A stretch of DNA of 64,000 nt from Roseibium aggregatum IAM 12614 (lineage in GTDB: Bacteria > Pseudomonadota > Alphaproteobacteria > Rhizobiales > Stappiaceae): assembly GCF_000168975.1 (NCBI RefSeq), contig NZ_AAUW01000017.1, forward strand, positions 107,099 through 171,098, written 5' to 3'. Numbering within the stretch: position 1 is the stretch's first letter; each line of letters opens with the position of its first letter. The notes beneath the pieces were generated by a model, which was not told the origin of the DNA, made no database searches, and saw only the letters and a program-made list of their open reading frames with translations. Of this stretch, positions 1 to 7,937 are shown in pieces. A program made the translations under genes and the position numbers.

Positions 1-762
1 GTCGTCTCCGGCCGCGGCGAACTTCTGCTGGCGATCCTGATCGAGAACATGCGCCGTGAAGGCTTCGAGCTTGGCGTCGGCCGTCCGCGCGTCGTCTATC
101 AGTATGACGATGCCGGCAACCGCCTGGAGCCGATCGAGGAAGTCATCATCGACGTTGATGAAGAACATTCCGGCGTCGTGGTTCAGAAGCTGCAGGAACG
201 CAAGGCCGACCTTCTGGAAATGAAGCCGTCCGGCGGTGGCCGCACCCGTCTGGTGTTCCACGCCCCGACGCGCGGCCTCATCGGCTATCAGTCCGAGCTT
301 CTGTCGGACACCCGTGGTACCGCGATCTTCAACCGCCTGTTCCATGGCTACGAGCCTCACAAGGGTCCGATCCAGGGCCGTCACACTGGCGTGCTTCTGT
401 CCAACGGCACGGGCGAAGCTGTTGCCTATGCGCTCTTCAACCTGGAAGACCGCGGCCCGATGATGATCGATCCGGGCACCAAGGTGTATCCGGGCATGAT
501 CATCGGCGAGCACACCCGCGGCAACGACCTGGAAGTCAACGTCCTGAAGGGCAAGCAGCTCACCAACATCCGGTCTGCCGGCAAGGACGACGCGGTCAAG
601 CTGACCACGCCGAAGAAGCTGACCCTGGAAGCAGCGCTCTCCTACATCGCAGACGACGAGCTGGTGGAAGTCACGCCGGAATCCATCCGTCTGCGCAAAG
701 CCATCCTCGACCCGCATGAGCGCAAGCGCGCCGATCGCGCGGCGAACAAGGAATCGGCATAA
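1..762 (+). CDS. typA: GTP-binding protein TypA/BipA, C-terminal part (5' end outside window)
   Basis: This is a ribosome-associated translational GTPase of the EF-G family. The window opens inside the gene, so only the last 253 residues are seen; the family is about 600 long. The GTPase domain is missing from view. The visible part begins with the domain III motif SGRGELLLAILIE and later carries the domain V motif PTRGLIGYQSELLSDTRG, followed by the TypA-specific C-terminal domain with GEAVAYALFNLEDRG. The product is cytosolic and binds the 70S ribosome; in other bacteria it supports growth under cold or stress. A strong intrinsic terminator lies 20 bases past the stop. The reading frame is intact to the end. 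The identification is secure; the true start cannot be given. Confidence 0.97.
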   Translation, partial: VVSGRGELLLAILIENMRREGFELGVGRPRVVYQYDDAGNRLEPIEEVIIDVDEEHSGVVVQKLQERKADLLEMKPSGGGRTRLVFHAPTRGLIGYQSELLSDTRGTAIFNRLFHGYEPHKGPIQGRHTGVLLSNGTGEAVAYALFNLEDRGPMMIDPGTKVYPGMIIGEHTRGNDLEVNVLKGKQLTNIRSAGKDDAVKLTTPKKLTLEAALSYIADDELVEVTPESIRLRKAILDPHERKRADRAANKESA

Positions 763-781
763 GCTCGATTTGAAGAACCAG

Positions 782-812
782 AAAAGCCCGGGCACTGTCC
801 CGGGCTTTTTTT
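782..812 (+). terminator. Rho-independent terminator of typA
   Basis: A stem with arms AAAAGCCCGGG and CCCGGGCTTTTTT encloses a six-base loop. It ends in a run of T and sits 20 bases after the typA stop. Confidence 0.93.
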
Positions 813-828
813 AGCCCGTTCGATTTTC

Positions 829-934
829 CCCTCATGCTGAGGAGGACCGCAGGTCCGTCTCGAAGCATGGGCGGCATTTTCGGAGCAAGTGGCCCATCCT
901 TCGAGACAGCGCTTCGCGCTTCCTCAGGATGAGG
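829..934. repeat. Intergenic palindromic repeat, CCTCATCCTGAGGA family
   Basis: The two arms of about 45 bases (829-873 and 891-934) are imperfect inverted copies. The outer ends read CCTCATGCTGAGGAG and CTCAGGATGAGG, and both arms contain the element GTCTCGAAG-ATGGGC on opposite strands. The same family recurs at 51471-51953. It is non-coding and could fold into a long hairpin in RNA. Dispersed repeats of this kind are common between genes of Hyphomicrobiales. Confidence 0.85.
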
Positions 935-1055
935 TTTGCCTATGCGCGCCCTCTTTCACTCGTCCGGATCTTTCGCCGGCAAAGCACAGGACGGGTCAAC
1001 TGTCCACACGCCTCACCGCAACAAGTTGCCACGCCAAATGTCCGCTTTGGTTTAA

Positions 1056-1079
1056 AATGTCAGTCGCGAGACTGAATTT
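1056..1079. promoter_or_regulatory. Inverted repeat upstream of the rhodanese operon, candidate operator
   Basis: The perfect core TCAGTC-gcga-GACTGA (1060-1075) is flanked by AAAT and ATTT, about 105 bases before the start of the rhodanese gene. It could be a repressor site or a leader hairpin. No regulator gene adjoins it, so the role is only inferred from position and symmetry. Confidence 0.35.
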
Positions 1080-1181
1080 GAAACGCCATCCCACGCCCCG
1101 GAAACGGGAACTTCCTACAATTCGGCAAATGAATTGAAGCGCCTGGCCGCAAAGCCATCGCGCACAAGGAAGGCCGAAATC

Positions 1182-2105
1182 ATGAAACATGTCGCTCTTG
1201 CACTGGCGATGACCGCAAGCCTCGCCACATCCGCCGCTGCCGCAACCTTCGGCCCGCTGGTGGAGGCCTCCGAGCTGTCCGCGTCGCTGGACACCGTGGA
1301 GCCGGTGCTTCTGGACATCCGCAATGCCGGATACGAGAAAGGCCATGCCGACGGCGCTCTGTTTGCTCCTTATCGCATGTTCCGCGGACCGGCGGAAAAT
1401 CCGGGCGGCCTCGTGGATGTCGAAAAGCTGGAAGCCGAACTGGAAGAACTCGGCCTGGAACAGGATACGCCCATCGTGATCCTGTCCGAAGGCAAGACCG
1501 ATACCGACTTCGGTTCCGCCGCCCGGGTTTACTGGACGTTGAAATCCACCGGCTTCACCGATCTGTCGATCCTGAACGGCGGCCTGGAGTCCTGGAAAGC
1601 TGCTGGCCTTCCGGTCAACGCCACGGCCGAATCCGCCTTTCCGAGCGAGCTGGATCTGACGTTTGACGACACCTGGCTCGCCACCACCGCAGACGTTGCC
1701 GCCGTGGCTGCGGGCGAGTCGAACGCGCTTCTGGTCGATGCCCGCCCGGCGGATTTCTTCAACGGCAGGAAGGCGCATGACGCGGCAGCCCGCCCGGGAA
1801 CCCTGCCGACCGCCATCAACCACACCTACACGGCCTTCTTCAAGGAAGGTTCGCCGGCGATGTCGACCGCTATCGACCCGTCTGCTCTGAAAGCCTCGCT
1901 TGGTGTTGAAGACGGCAAGGATACGGTTTCCTTCTGCAACACCGGCCACTGGGCCGCCGCCCACTGGTTTGCCGTGTCGGAAGTGGCCGGAGTGGAAAAC
2001 GCGAAGCTTTACGCGGGCTCCATGGTCGAATATTCCCAGTCCGGAAACGAGATGGCCAATACCCCGGGTCTCGTACAGAACCTGATCAACCAGATACTGA
2101 ACTGA
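1182..2105 (+). CDS. Exported tandem-rhodanese sulfurtransferase
   Basis: The 307-residue product starts with a clear signal peptide (about residues 1-21, ending SAAAA), so it should act in the periplasm. It has two rhodanese folds: residues about 25-145 and 160-290. The first has no cysteine and is presumably structural, as is usual for tandem rhodaneses. The second carries the only cysteine of the protein, Cys252, in the loop FCNTGHWAA at the expected active-site position. The likely reaction is transfer of a sulfane sulfur, for example from thiosulfate, to an acceptor. An upstream in-frame ATG at 1134 was rejected because the ATG at 1182 has an AAGGAAGG ribosome site and exposes the signal peptide. 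The next gene begins one base past the stop and encodes a probable thiosulfate permease, which supports a thiosulfate-related role. Confidence 0.88.
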   Translation: MKHVALALAMTASLATSAAAATFGPLVEASELSASLDTVEPVLLDIRNAGYEKGHADGALFAPYRMFRGPAENPGGLVDVEKLEAELEELGLEQDTPIVILSEGKTDTDFGSAARVYWTLKSTGFTDLSILNGGLESWKAAGLPVNATAESAFPSELDLTFDDTWLATTADVAAVAAGESNALLVDARPADFFNGRKAHDAAARPGTLPTAINHTYTAFFKEGSPAMSTAIDPSALKASLGVEDGKDTVSFCNTGHWAAAHWFAVSEVAGVENAKLYAGSMVEYSQSGNEMANTPGLVQNLINQILN

Positions 2106-2106
2106 C

Positions 2107-3237
2107 GTGACCACTGCCGTAGATATTCACACCACCGCTGCGACGCCAATCTGGCGCCGCGGCGGTCTTGTTTTGGCCGCCCTCGCAGCCATGCTGGCCA
2201 CCGCGCTGCTCGTCGGTGGCCGCTTTGGGCTGCTGCTCGCCGTCGGCCTTGGCTTCGGCATCGTGCTGGAAGGTCTGCGCTTCGGCTTTGCCGGCCCGTG
2301 GCGTGCAATGATCCTGCGCCGCGACCCCGGCGGCCTGTGGGCGCAGCTTCTGTCGATCGCCCTTGTCTCGCTGGTGGCCTTTCCGCTGCTTGCCGCCAAC
2401 CAGGGCGAATTGAGCGGCGCTCAGGGGCCGATCGGCTTTGCCATGATTGCCGGGGCGTTCGTGTTCGGTGCCGCCATGCAGGTTGTGCTCGGCTGCGGGT
2501 CCGGAACTCTGGTCAATGCCGGGTCTGGCAACGCGGTCTCTCTCGTCGCTCTGCCCTTCTTTGCCATCGGCAGCTTCGCCGGGGCCTATCACCTCATCTG
2601 GTGGACAGATCTCGGCGCACTGCCGGTTCTGACCCTGTCCGGCTGGCAGGGTGCGGCGATCACACTGTTGGGTCTTTCGGCAATTGCTGCTGTGCTGTGG
2701 AAACTGGCCGCGCCCGAACACCGCCGCCTGCCTCGCCGGTTGATTGTTGCAGCCGTCCTGCTGGCAGCCCTTGCCGTCCTCAACCTGATCGTGGCCGGTC
2801 AGCCGTGGGGCGTCGTCTACGGCCTCGGCCTGTGGGCAGCAAAAGCAGCCTCTGCCGCGGGCGCGGATTTGTCCGGCTCCACCTTCTGGAGTGCGCCCGC
2901 ATCCGTCGAGCGCCTGACCCATAGCCTGCTGACGGATTACACTTCTCTGACCAATATCGGCATCATTCTGGGCGCGTTTCTCGTTGCCGGCTGGCGGACA
3001 GGTGGTTTGTCCCAGAACATCCAGTCTCTTCCGGCACAGGCCTGGCTCGCGGCAATGGTTGCGGGCTTTCTGCTGGGCTATTCCTCCCGCCTTGCTTTCG
3101 GCTGCAATGTTGGCGCGTTCTTCTCCGGCATCTCGACCGGCAGCCTGCACGGCTGGGTGTGGTTCGCGGCTGCGTTTGCCGGATCGGTCTACGGTGTGAA
3201 GCTGCGCCCCCTCCTGAAGCTGGAGGCAAGATCATGA
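2107..3237 (+). CDS. YeeE/YedE family (TsuA-like) thiosulfate/sulfur transporter
   Basis: This is a 376-residue, very hydrophobic inner-membrane protein of the YeeE/YedE family. Characterised members such as TsuA carry thiosulfate inward through a chain of conserved cysteines. Two cysteines lie in the repeated family motifs: Cys130 in VVLGCGSGTLVN and Cys333 in LAFGCNVGAFFSGISTGSLHGW. The inverted two-half arrangement of the family is evident from these repeats. It starts with GTG one base after the rhodanese stop, and its stop overlaps the next ATG by four bases, so the three genes should be co-translated. Thiosulfate as substrate is inferred from family and from the neighbouring rhodanese; other sulfur compounds, or selenium compounds, are possible. 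Confidence 0.88.
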   Translation: MTTAVDIHTTAATPIWRRGGLVLAALAAMLATALLVGGRFGLLLAVGLGFGIVLEGLRFGFAGPWRAMILRRDPGGLWAQLLSIALVSLVAFPLLAANQGELSGAQGPIGFAMIAGAFVFGAAMQVVLGCGSGTLVNAGSGNAVSLVALPFFAIGSFAGAYHLIWWTDLGALPVLTLSGWQGAAITLLGLSAIAAVLWKLAAPEHRRLPRRLIVAAVLLAALAVLNLIVAGQPWGVVYGLGLWAAKAASAAGADLSGSTFWSAPASVERLTHSLLTDYTSLTNIGIILGAFLVAGWRTGGLSQNIQSLPAQAWLAAMVAGFLLGYSSRLAFGCNVGAFFSGISTGSLHGWVWFAAAFAGSVYGVKLRPLLKLEARS

Positions 3238-3410
3238 CCCGTTTGGTGACTGCATCCATAGCACTCGCAGGGCTTACCGCCATGATCGCACTCGACGCGT
3301 CCGCGACACCGCCCAATCCCTACAAGGCCCCGAAGCTTCTGGCCCTGGGGTCAGGTACCGCTCCCAGCGGCGGCTTCTGCGGTGCGCTACCCGATCCTGC
3401 AGGCAAATGA
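3234..3410 (+). CDS. 58-residue exported peptide coupled to the thiosulfate permease
   Basis: The ATG sits in an ATGA overlap with the permease stop, a classic sign of translational coupling. The product has 58 residues: a basic start (MTRLVT), a hydrophobic stretch to about residue 20, a signal-peptidase-like ASA site near 22-24, and a mature part of about 34 residues rich in Pro, Gly and Ala. It holds one cysteine (Cys49, in SGGFCGALPD). I do not recognise a family. Its place in the operon suggests a periplasmic partner of the rhodanese or permease, perhaps a sulfur acceptor through Cys49, but that is speculation. GC-rich codon use matches the neighbours. Confidence 0.6.
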   Translation: MTRLVTASIALAGLTAMIALDASATPPNPYKAPKLLALGSGTAPSGGFCGALPDPAGK

Positions 3411-3559
3411 CGGCTGTTTTCCCTGTCCTTTTTCGGGCCGGGAAGACAGCCTCAAGCGCCGCGAACTGTTACAAAAAGTCATCGGCAAAACGTCTGACTT
3501 GCTTGTGTGCAGCGCAGCGGGCTTAATCCTCTCCGACAAATCGGAATCGGGAGGCACAG

Positions 3560-4612
3560 GTGAGCAAGACCAATCGCGGCAATTTTTTCGAGGACTTCGA
3601 GGTCGGTCAGGTGATCCGCCACGCAACGCCGCGCACCATCACCAGTGGTGACCAGGCGCTCTACACAGCGCTTTACGGCTCCCGCTTTGCGGTTCAGTCG
3701 TCGGACGCTTTCGCAAAATCCCTGGGCTACTCTCAAGCCCCCGTCGATGACCTGCTGACCTTTCACATCGTTTTCGGCAAGACCGTGCCGGACATCTCGC
3801 TGAATGCCGTCGCCAACCTCGGCTATGCGGGTGGCCGTTTTCTGGCACCGGTTTTCCCCGGTGACACGATCTCCACCGTTTCCGAGGTGATCGGCAAGAA
3901 GGAAAATTCCAACGGCAAGACCGGCGTCGTCTATGTGCGCTCAACCGGATACACAGCCAATGGCACCGAGGTACTGGACTATGTCCGCTGGGTGATGGTC
4001 AACAAACGTGTTGCCGCCAACCCCGCCCCGGAACCGGTGGTGCCGGAACTTCCCGCGGCACTCGACCCGCAGTCTCTCGGCACCGCTGTACCGCTGCTCG
4101 ACACCGCAAACTGGGACAACGATCTGGCGGGTTCCGAATACCGTGTCGCCGATTACGAAGTTGGCGAGAAGATTGACCATGTTGACGGCATGACGGTGGA
4201 GGAAGCCGAGCACCAGCTCGCGACCCGGCTCTACCAGAACACGGCCAAGGTGCATTTCAACCAGCATACGGAAGCTCATAGCCGCTTCGGCCACCGGCTG
4301 GTCTACGGGGGGCATGTGATCTCCATTGCCCGCGCGCTGTCGTTCAACGGGCTGGCCAACGCCTTTCACATTGCCGGTATCAACGGCGGCCGCCACGTCG
4401 GCCCGCTGGGGGCAGGCGACACGGTGTATGCCTGGTCGGAAGTGCTGGACAAGGCGGACATCGACGGCCGCTCGGACGTTGGCGCACTGCGCCTTCGCCT
4501 GGTCGCGACCAAGAACCGGACCTGCCATGATTTTCCGGGCAAGGACCATGAGGGCAACTACCTGCCCGAAGTGGTGCTCGACTTCGATTACTGGGCCCTG
4601 ATGCCGAAATAG
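3560..4612 (+). CDS. mch: Mesaconyl-CoA hydratase, MaoC family (ethylmalonyl-CoA pathway)
   Basis: The 350-residue product contains two hot-dog (MaoC-like) halves, about 5-160 and 190-345. The first half carries GRFLAPVFPGDTI and the second holds NTAKVHFNQHTEAHSRFGHRLVYGGHV and GPLGAGDTVYAWSEV. Length and overall sequence match mesaconyl-CoA hydratase, which adds water to mesaconyl-CoA to give beta-methylmalyl-CoA in the ethylmalonyl-CoA pathway. That pathway assimilates acetyl-CoA in bacteria without isocitrate lyase. A GTG start is supported by GGGAGG five bases upstream. No other ethylmalonyl-CoA gene is nearby, which is common as these genes are scattered. A different MaoC hydratase remains possible but less likely. 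Confidence 0.88.
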   Translation: MSKTNRGNFFEDFEVGQVIRHATPRTITSGDQALYTALYGSRFAVQSSDAFAKSLGYSQAPVDDLLTFHIVFGKTVPDISLNAVANLGYAGGRFLAPVFPGDTISTVSEVIGKKENSNGKTGVVYVRSTGYTANGTEVLDYVRWVMVNKRVAANPAPEPVVPELPAALDPQSLGTAVPLLDTANWDNDLAGSEYRVADYEVGEKIDHVDGMTVEEAEHQLATRLYQNTAKVHFNQHTEAHSRFGHRLVYGGHVISIARALSFNGLANAFHIAGINGGRHVGPLGAGDTVYAWSEVLDKADIDGRSDVGALRLRLVATKNRTCHDFPGKDHEGNYLPEVVLDFDYWALMPK

Positions 4613-4688
4613 GCTACCGGATCAGCCTGATTCTTCTGGATGACGGATCTCCTCTTCCCGGCTACCATGCTGCCGGAGGAGGTCTGTC

Positions 4689-5462
4689 ATGCTGACAACG
4701 CTTTCGGGCCGGGAAACGAAGCTGATATTCGCGATCATGCAGGACATGACCGCCATTCAGGACGCGCGGCAACTCAGGCTGCAGCTTGGGGCACACCTGC
4801 TCGACCTTCTGGAGGCCGATTATTTCGCTTCCTTCGTCTGGACAAGGACGGAAGGCGACACGGACGCTGTGTTCCTGAACATGGACGAGCGCAATCTCGC
4901 CGCCTATCAGCATCATTTCCAGCACTGCGACCCGATCACGCCGCGGTTCCGCATGTGCCGGCGCGCCACCCATCTGGACCAGATCATTTCCCGGGAAGAC
5001 TTCCTGCGCACCGAGTTCTACAACGACTTCCTTGCGCGGGACGGCTTGCATCAGGGAATGAACTTCCACGCCTATGCGGCGACCGGCCATCTGGGCGACC
5101 TGCGCATCTGGCGCGGCGCCGGCAAGGACACCTTCCAGCAGCGCGATCTGGACATTCTGAACGCAATCGGCACCGCCTTCGGCCAGGCTCTGGCCAACAT
5201 GCGAACCAACGAGCAGAAACAGCGGGAAGCCGACCCCCGATTGCGGTTGGCGGCCTGGGCGGCGCGCCACCAACTGACGGGCCGTGAACAGGACGTGCTT
5301 TGCCTGGTGAGCGAAGGCAAGCGCGACCGCGAGATTGCCTTGGACCTCAACATCTCCGTCACCACTGTTCGCTCGCACCTGAAGGCCGTGTTTCAAAAGT
5401 CCGGGGTCACCAGCAGGGCCGAATTGCTCGCCAGCATCAACGCGCGGCTTTCCCTTCAATAA
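4689..5462 (+). CDS. LuxR-family transcriptional regulator
   Basis: The 257-residue protein has an N-terminal sensor-like region (about 15-170) with the pattern of GAF or autoinducer-binding folds. It ends in a LuxR/FixJ helix-turn-helix at about 192-250 (LTGREQDVLCLVSEGKRDREIA, then TTVRSHLKAVFQKSG). The start is backed by GGAGGAGG seven bases ahead. No acyl-homoserine lactone synthase lies in this window, so if the sensor binds such a signal it would be an orphan (solo) regulator. The amidase gene starts 85 bases downstream on the same strand and is a natural candidate target, but nothing in the sequence proves it. Confidence 0.85.
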   Translation: MLTTLSGRETKLIFAIMQDMTAIQDARQLRLQLGAHLLDLLEADYFASFVWTRTEGDTDAVFLNMDERNLAAYQHHFQHCDPITPRFRMCRRATHLDQIISREDFLRTEFYNDFLARDGLHQGMNFHAYAATGHLGDLRIWRGAGKDTFQQRDLDILNAIGTAFGQALANMRTNEQKQREADPRLRLAAWAARHQLTGREQDVLCLVSEGKRDREIALDLNISVTTVRSHLKAVFQKSGVTSRAELLASINARLSLQ

Positions 5463-5547
5463 TTCCCCTTGCCTCCTCATTTTGGAGGATGCGCAGCACA
5501 AGGCGCAGGCGTTTGCTGTTTCTCTCATGCACAAGAAGGGGAACCAG

Positions 5548-7029
5548 ATGAAAGTGCATCTCACAGCCGGACTGGCCGCTCTTGCGGCCACCCTGTCCTG
5601 CCCGGCCCAGGCCGCAGAAGACATCACCACCATGAGTGCGGCGGAAATGGCGGACGCCATTGCCGGACAAACGCTGAGCGCCACGGATCTCGTCAACGCT
5701 CTCATTGCCAGGACCGGCGATGACCCGGGAAACGTCTACATAACCTTCGATAGCGAAGGCGCTCTGGCGGCGGCGGCCGCCGCCGATGAAAGCGTGAAGG
5801 CCGGAGAACCCCTCGGCCCGCTGCACGGTGTGCCGATTGTCGTCAAGGACAACATAGCCGCCGTCGGCCTGCCGACAACCGGTGGAACGCCGGCGCTGAA
5901 GGGCTGGGTGCCACGGGAGGATGCACCTGTTCTGAAGAAGCTGCGGGACGCGGGAGCCATTCTGCTCGGCAAGACCAATCTTCATGAACTTGCCTTCGGT
6001 ATCACGTCGAACAACGCTGCCTTCGGTGCCGTGGCAAACGCCTATGATCCGTCCCGCTTCGCCGGCGGATCGAGCGGTGGCACGGGCGCTGCGGTTGGCG
6101 CCCGACTGGCGCCTGCCGGGCTTGGAACCGATACGGGTGGATCGGTGCGTATTCCCTCGGCGCTCAACGGCGTCGCCGGTCTGCGCCCAACCACCGGCCG
6201 CTACCCGGCAGAAGGTATCGTGCCGATTTCCACCACGCGCGATACGCCCGGCCCGATTGCAAGGACGGTTGCCGATCTGATTCTGCTCGACGCGGTCATC
6301 ACGGGCAGCACGACACAGCTTGAGCCGGCGGATCTGAGCACTGTCCGCCTTGGGGTTCCAGGTGGGCTGACGGATAATCTCTCACCGGAGACGGATCGTC
6401 TGTTCAAGGAGGCGCTGGAAAAGTTGAAGGATGTCGGCGTGACCCTTGTTCCCGTCGATATCAGCACGGAGCTTGAGCTTGCCGGAAAAGCCGGTTTCCC
6501 TATCGCCCTTTGGGAAGTGAAACGGGATCTCGCCGCCTTTCTGGAGATCCATGAAACCGGGCTCAAGTTGCAGGACATTGCAGATGAGGCCGACAGCCCC
6601 GATGTCAAATTCGTGTTCGACAATCTGGTGCTGGGCAACCAGGCGATCCCCGATGACGTCTACCGGGCAGCCATGGACGACATGCGACCCTTGATCCAGT
6701 CCGGATATGCGGAGGTCTTTGCGGCCAACAAGCTGGACGCGCTGGTCTTCCCGACAACCCCGCTGCCGGCCCAACCCATCTTGGGGTCCGACGAGACCGT
6801 GTCGCTGAACGGAGAAGACGTGCCCACCTTCCCCACCTTCATCCGCAACACCGATCCGGGATCGGTCGCCGGCATTCCGGGCCTGTCGTTGCCCGCGGGA
6901 CTGACATCCGACGGCCTGCCCGTCGGCCTGGAACTTGACGGTCCGGCCTTTTCCGACCGGCACCTCCTGTCGCTCGGTCTTGCGGTCGAAACCGTGCTGC
7001 CGGACATGCCGGCTCCGGCATCCAACTGA
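5548..7029 (+). CDS. Exported amidase, amidase-signature family
   Basis: This 493-residue hydrolase has an N-terminal signal peptide (residues 1-22, cleavage after AQA), unusual because most relatives are cytosolic. The Ser-cisSer-Lys triad is complete: Lys100 in VPIVVKDN, Ser175 in FAGGSSGGTG, and the nucleophile Ser199 in LGTDTGGSVR. The spacing of 75 and 24 residues matches fatty-acid amide hydrolase. It would hydrolyse an amide to an acid plus ammonia in the periplasm; substrate unknown (indoleacetamide-, mandelamide- and peptide-amide-cleaving enzymes all share this signature). The start at 5548 was preferred over upstream in-frame codons because of AAGGGGAA just before it and the signal peptide. 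It is followed by its own terminator. Confidence 0.9.
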   Translation: MKVHLTAGLAALAATLSCPAQAAEDITTMSAAEMADAIAGQTLSATDLVNALIARTGDDPGNVYITFDSEGALAAAAAADESVKAGEPLGPLHGVPIVVKDNIAAVGLPTTGGTPALKGWVPREDAPVLKKLRDAGAILLGKTNLHELAFGITSNNAAFGAVANAYDPSRFAGGSSGGTGAAVGARLAPAGLGTDTGGSVRIPSALNGVAGLRPTTGRYPAEGIVPISTTRDTPGPIARTVADLILLDAVITGSTTQLEPADLSTVRLGVPGGLTDNLSPETDRLFKEALEKLKDVGVTLVPVDISTELELAGKAGFPIALWEVKRDLAAFLEIHETGLKLQDIADEADSPDVKFVFDNLVLGNQAIPDDVYRAAMDDMRPLIQSGYAEVFAANKLDALVFPTTPLPAQPILGSDETVSLNGEDVPTFPTFIRNTDPGSVAGIPGLSLPAGLTSDGLPVGLELDGPAFSDRHLLSLGLAVETVLPDMPAPASN

Positions 7030-7035
7030 GCAGAA

Positions 7036-7076
7036 GGTCCAGACAGGAAAAGGAAATTTCCCGTCTGGACTTTTCC
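7036..7076 (+). terminator. Terminator after the amidase gene
   Basis: The arms GTCCAGAC (7037-7044) and GTCTGGAC (7063-7070) pair perfectly and are followed by TTTTCC. The T run is short, so termination may be partial, allowing some read-through into the HD gene. Confidence 0.7.
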
Positions 7077-7118
7077 GGATGCCCCGACGCACACTCGCGC
7101 AAAACAGGAGTTTCAGCC

Positions 7119-7721
7119 ATGAAAACCGTGTCCTTCACCCAGATGAAAGACGGCACCAGGGAAGACTACGACCTGCTGGCGGAGGCGGAGCGTCCCTATC
7201 ACGCCCTGACACCGGAACGGATCCTTGCCGAGTTGAAACGACAGAACGAGGACACGCTGTCGGGCTACAAGATCACCCGCATGCAGCATGGCCTGCAGGC
7301 CGCAACGCGCGCGCGGCGGGAAGGCGCAGACATGGACTGGGTCGTCGGCGCGCTGCTTCACGACATCGGCGACGGGCTGGCCCCGCAGAACCACGACCGA
7401 TTCTCAGCCGAGGTCATCCGCCCCTTCGTGCGCGACGAGGTTGCCTGGGTGGTGGAACATCATGGCATCTTCCAGATGCTTTACTACGGCCGCCACTACG
7501 GCTGGGACGAAAACGCCCGCGACCGGTTCAAGGATCACATGCACTTCCAGGCCTGTGCCGACTTCTGCGAGCGCTGGGACCAGTCCTCTTTCGATCCCGA
7601 CTATGAGATGGACACGCTGGAAAGCTTCGAGCCGCTGGTGCGCGAGGTCTTCTCCCGCAAGGCCTATGACCCGGCAGTAGTGCAGGAAGGCGTTTCCCTG
7701 GGATTGCCACCGCTGAAGTAA
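7119..7721 (+). CDS. HD-domain protein, possible diiron oxygenase of the PhnZ/MIOX-like type
   Basis: The 200-residue protein has HD-fold metal ligands His57 (MQHGLQAA), His81-Asp82 (LLHDIGDG), His92 (PQNHDRF), His114/115 (VVEHHGIF) and Asp154 (ERWDQ). This set of two extra histidines between the HD pair and the last Asp is typical of HD proteins that hold two metals. It resembles the small oxygenases PhnZ, TmpB and MIOX as well as some phosphohydrolases. The function is not known; a diiron oxygenase acting on a small polar substrate is one reading, a phosphohydrolase the other. AGGAG precedes the ATG. It is monocistronic, or read through weakly from the amidase. Confidence 0.75.
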   Translation: MKTVSFTQMKDGTREDYDLLAEAERPYHALTPERILAELKRQNEDTLSGYKITRMQHGLQAATRARREGADMDWVVGALLHDIGDGLAPQNHDRFSAEVIRPFVRDEVAWVVEHHGIFQMLYYGRHYGWDENARDRFKDHMHFQACADFCERWDQSSFDPDYEMDTLESFEPLVREVFSRKAYDPAVVQEGVSLGLPPLK

Positions 7722-7937
7722 TCGAAACAGGTATAAGGGAAGTGTGAACCGGGCCGATCGGCGACCACCTCACCCGGAGAAAGGCAGATAGCCTGTCTCC
7801 CGGGGGGCGCAGCTTGCTCCCGATTACGCTTCCCTCGCGAGAAGGACTTTTCAGTCCTCCTCAGGATGCAGCAATCAACCGCGATACAGGGATCTCGATG
7901 GAACTGAGGCCTCGTCCGAAACAGGGACTGGGCCTGA
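7722..7937. other. Intergenic region with a repeat remnant
   Basis: This gap separates convergent genes. It includes CTCCTCAGGATG (7857-7868), a fragment of the palindromic repeat family seen at 829-934. No gene or clear terminator is visible. Confidence 0.4.
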
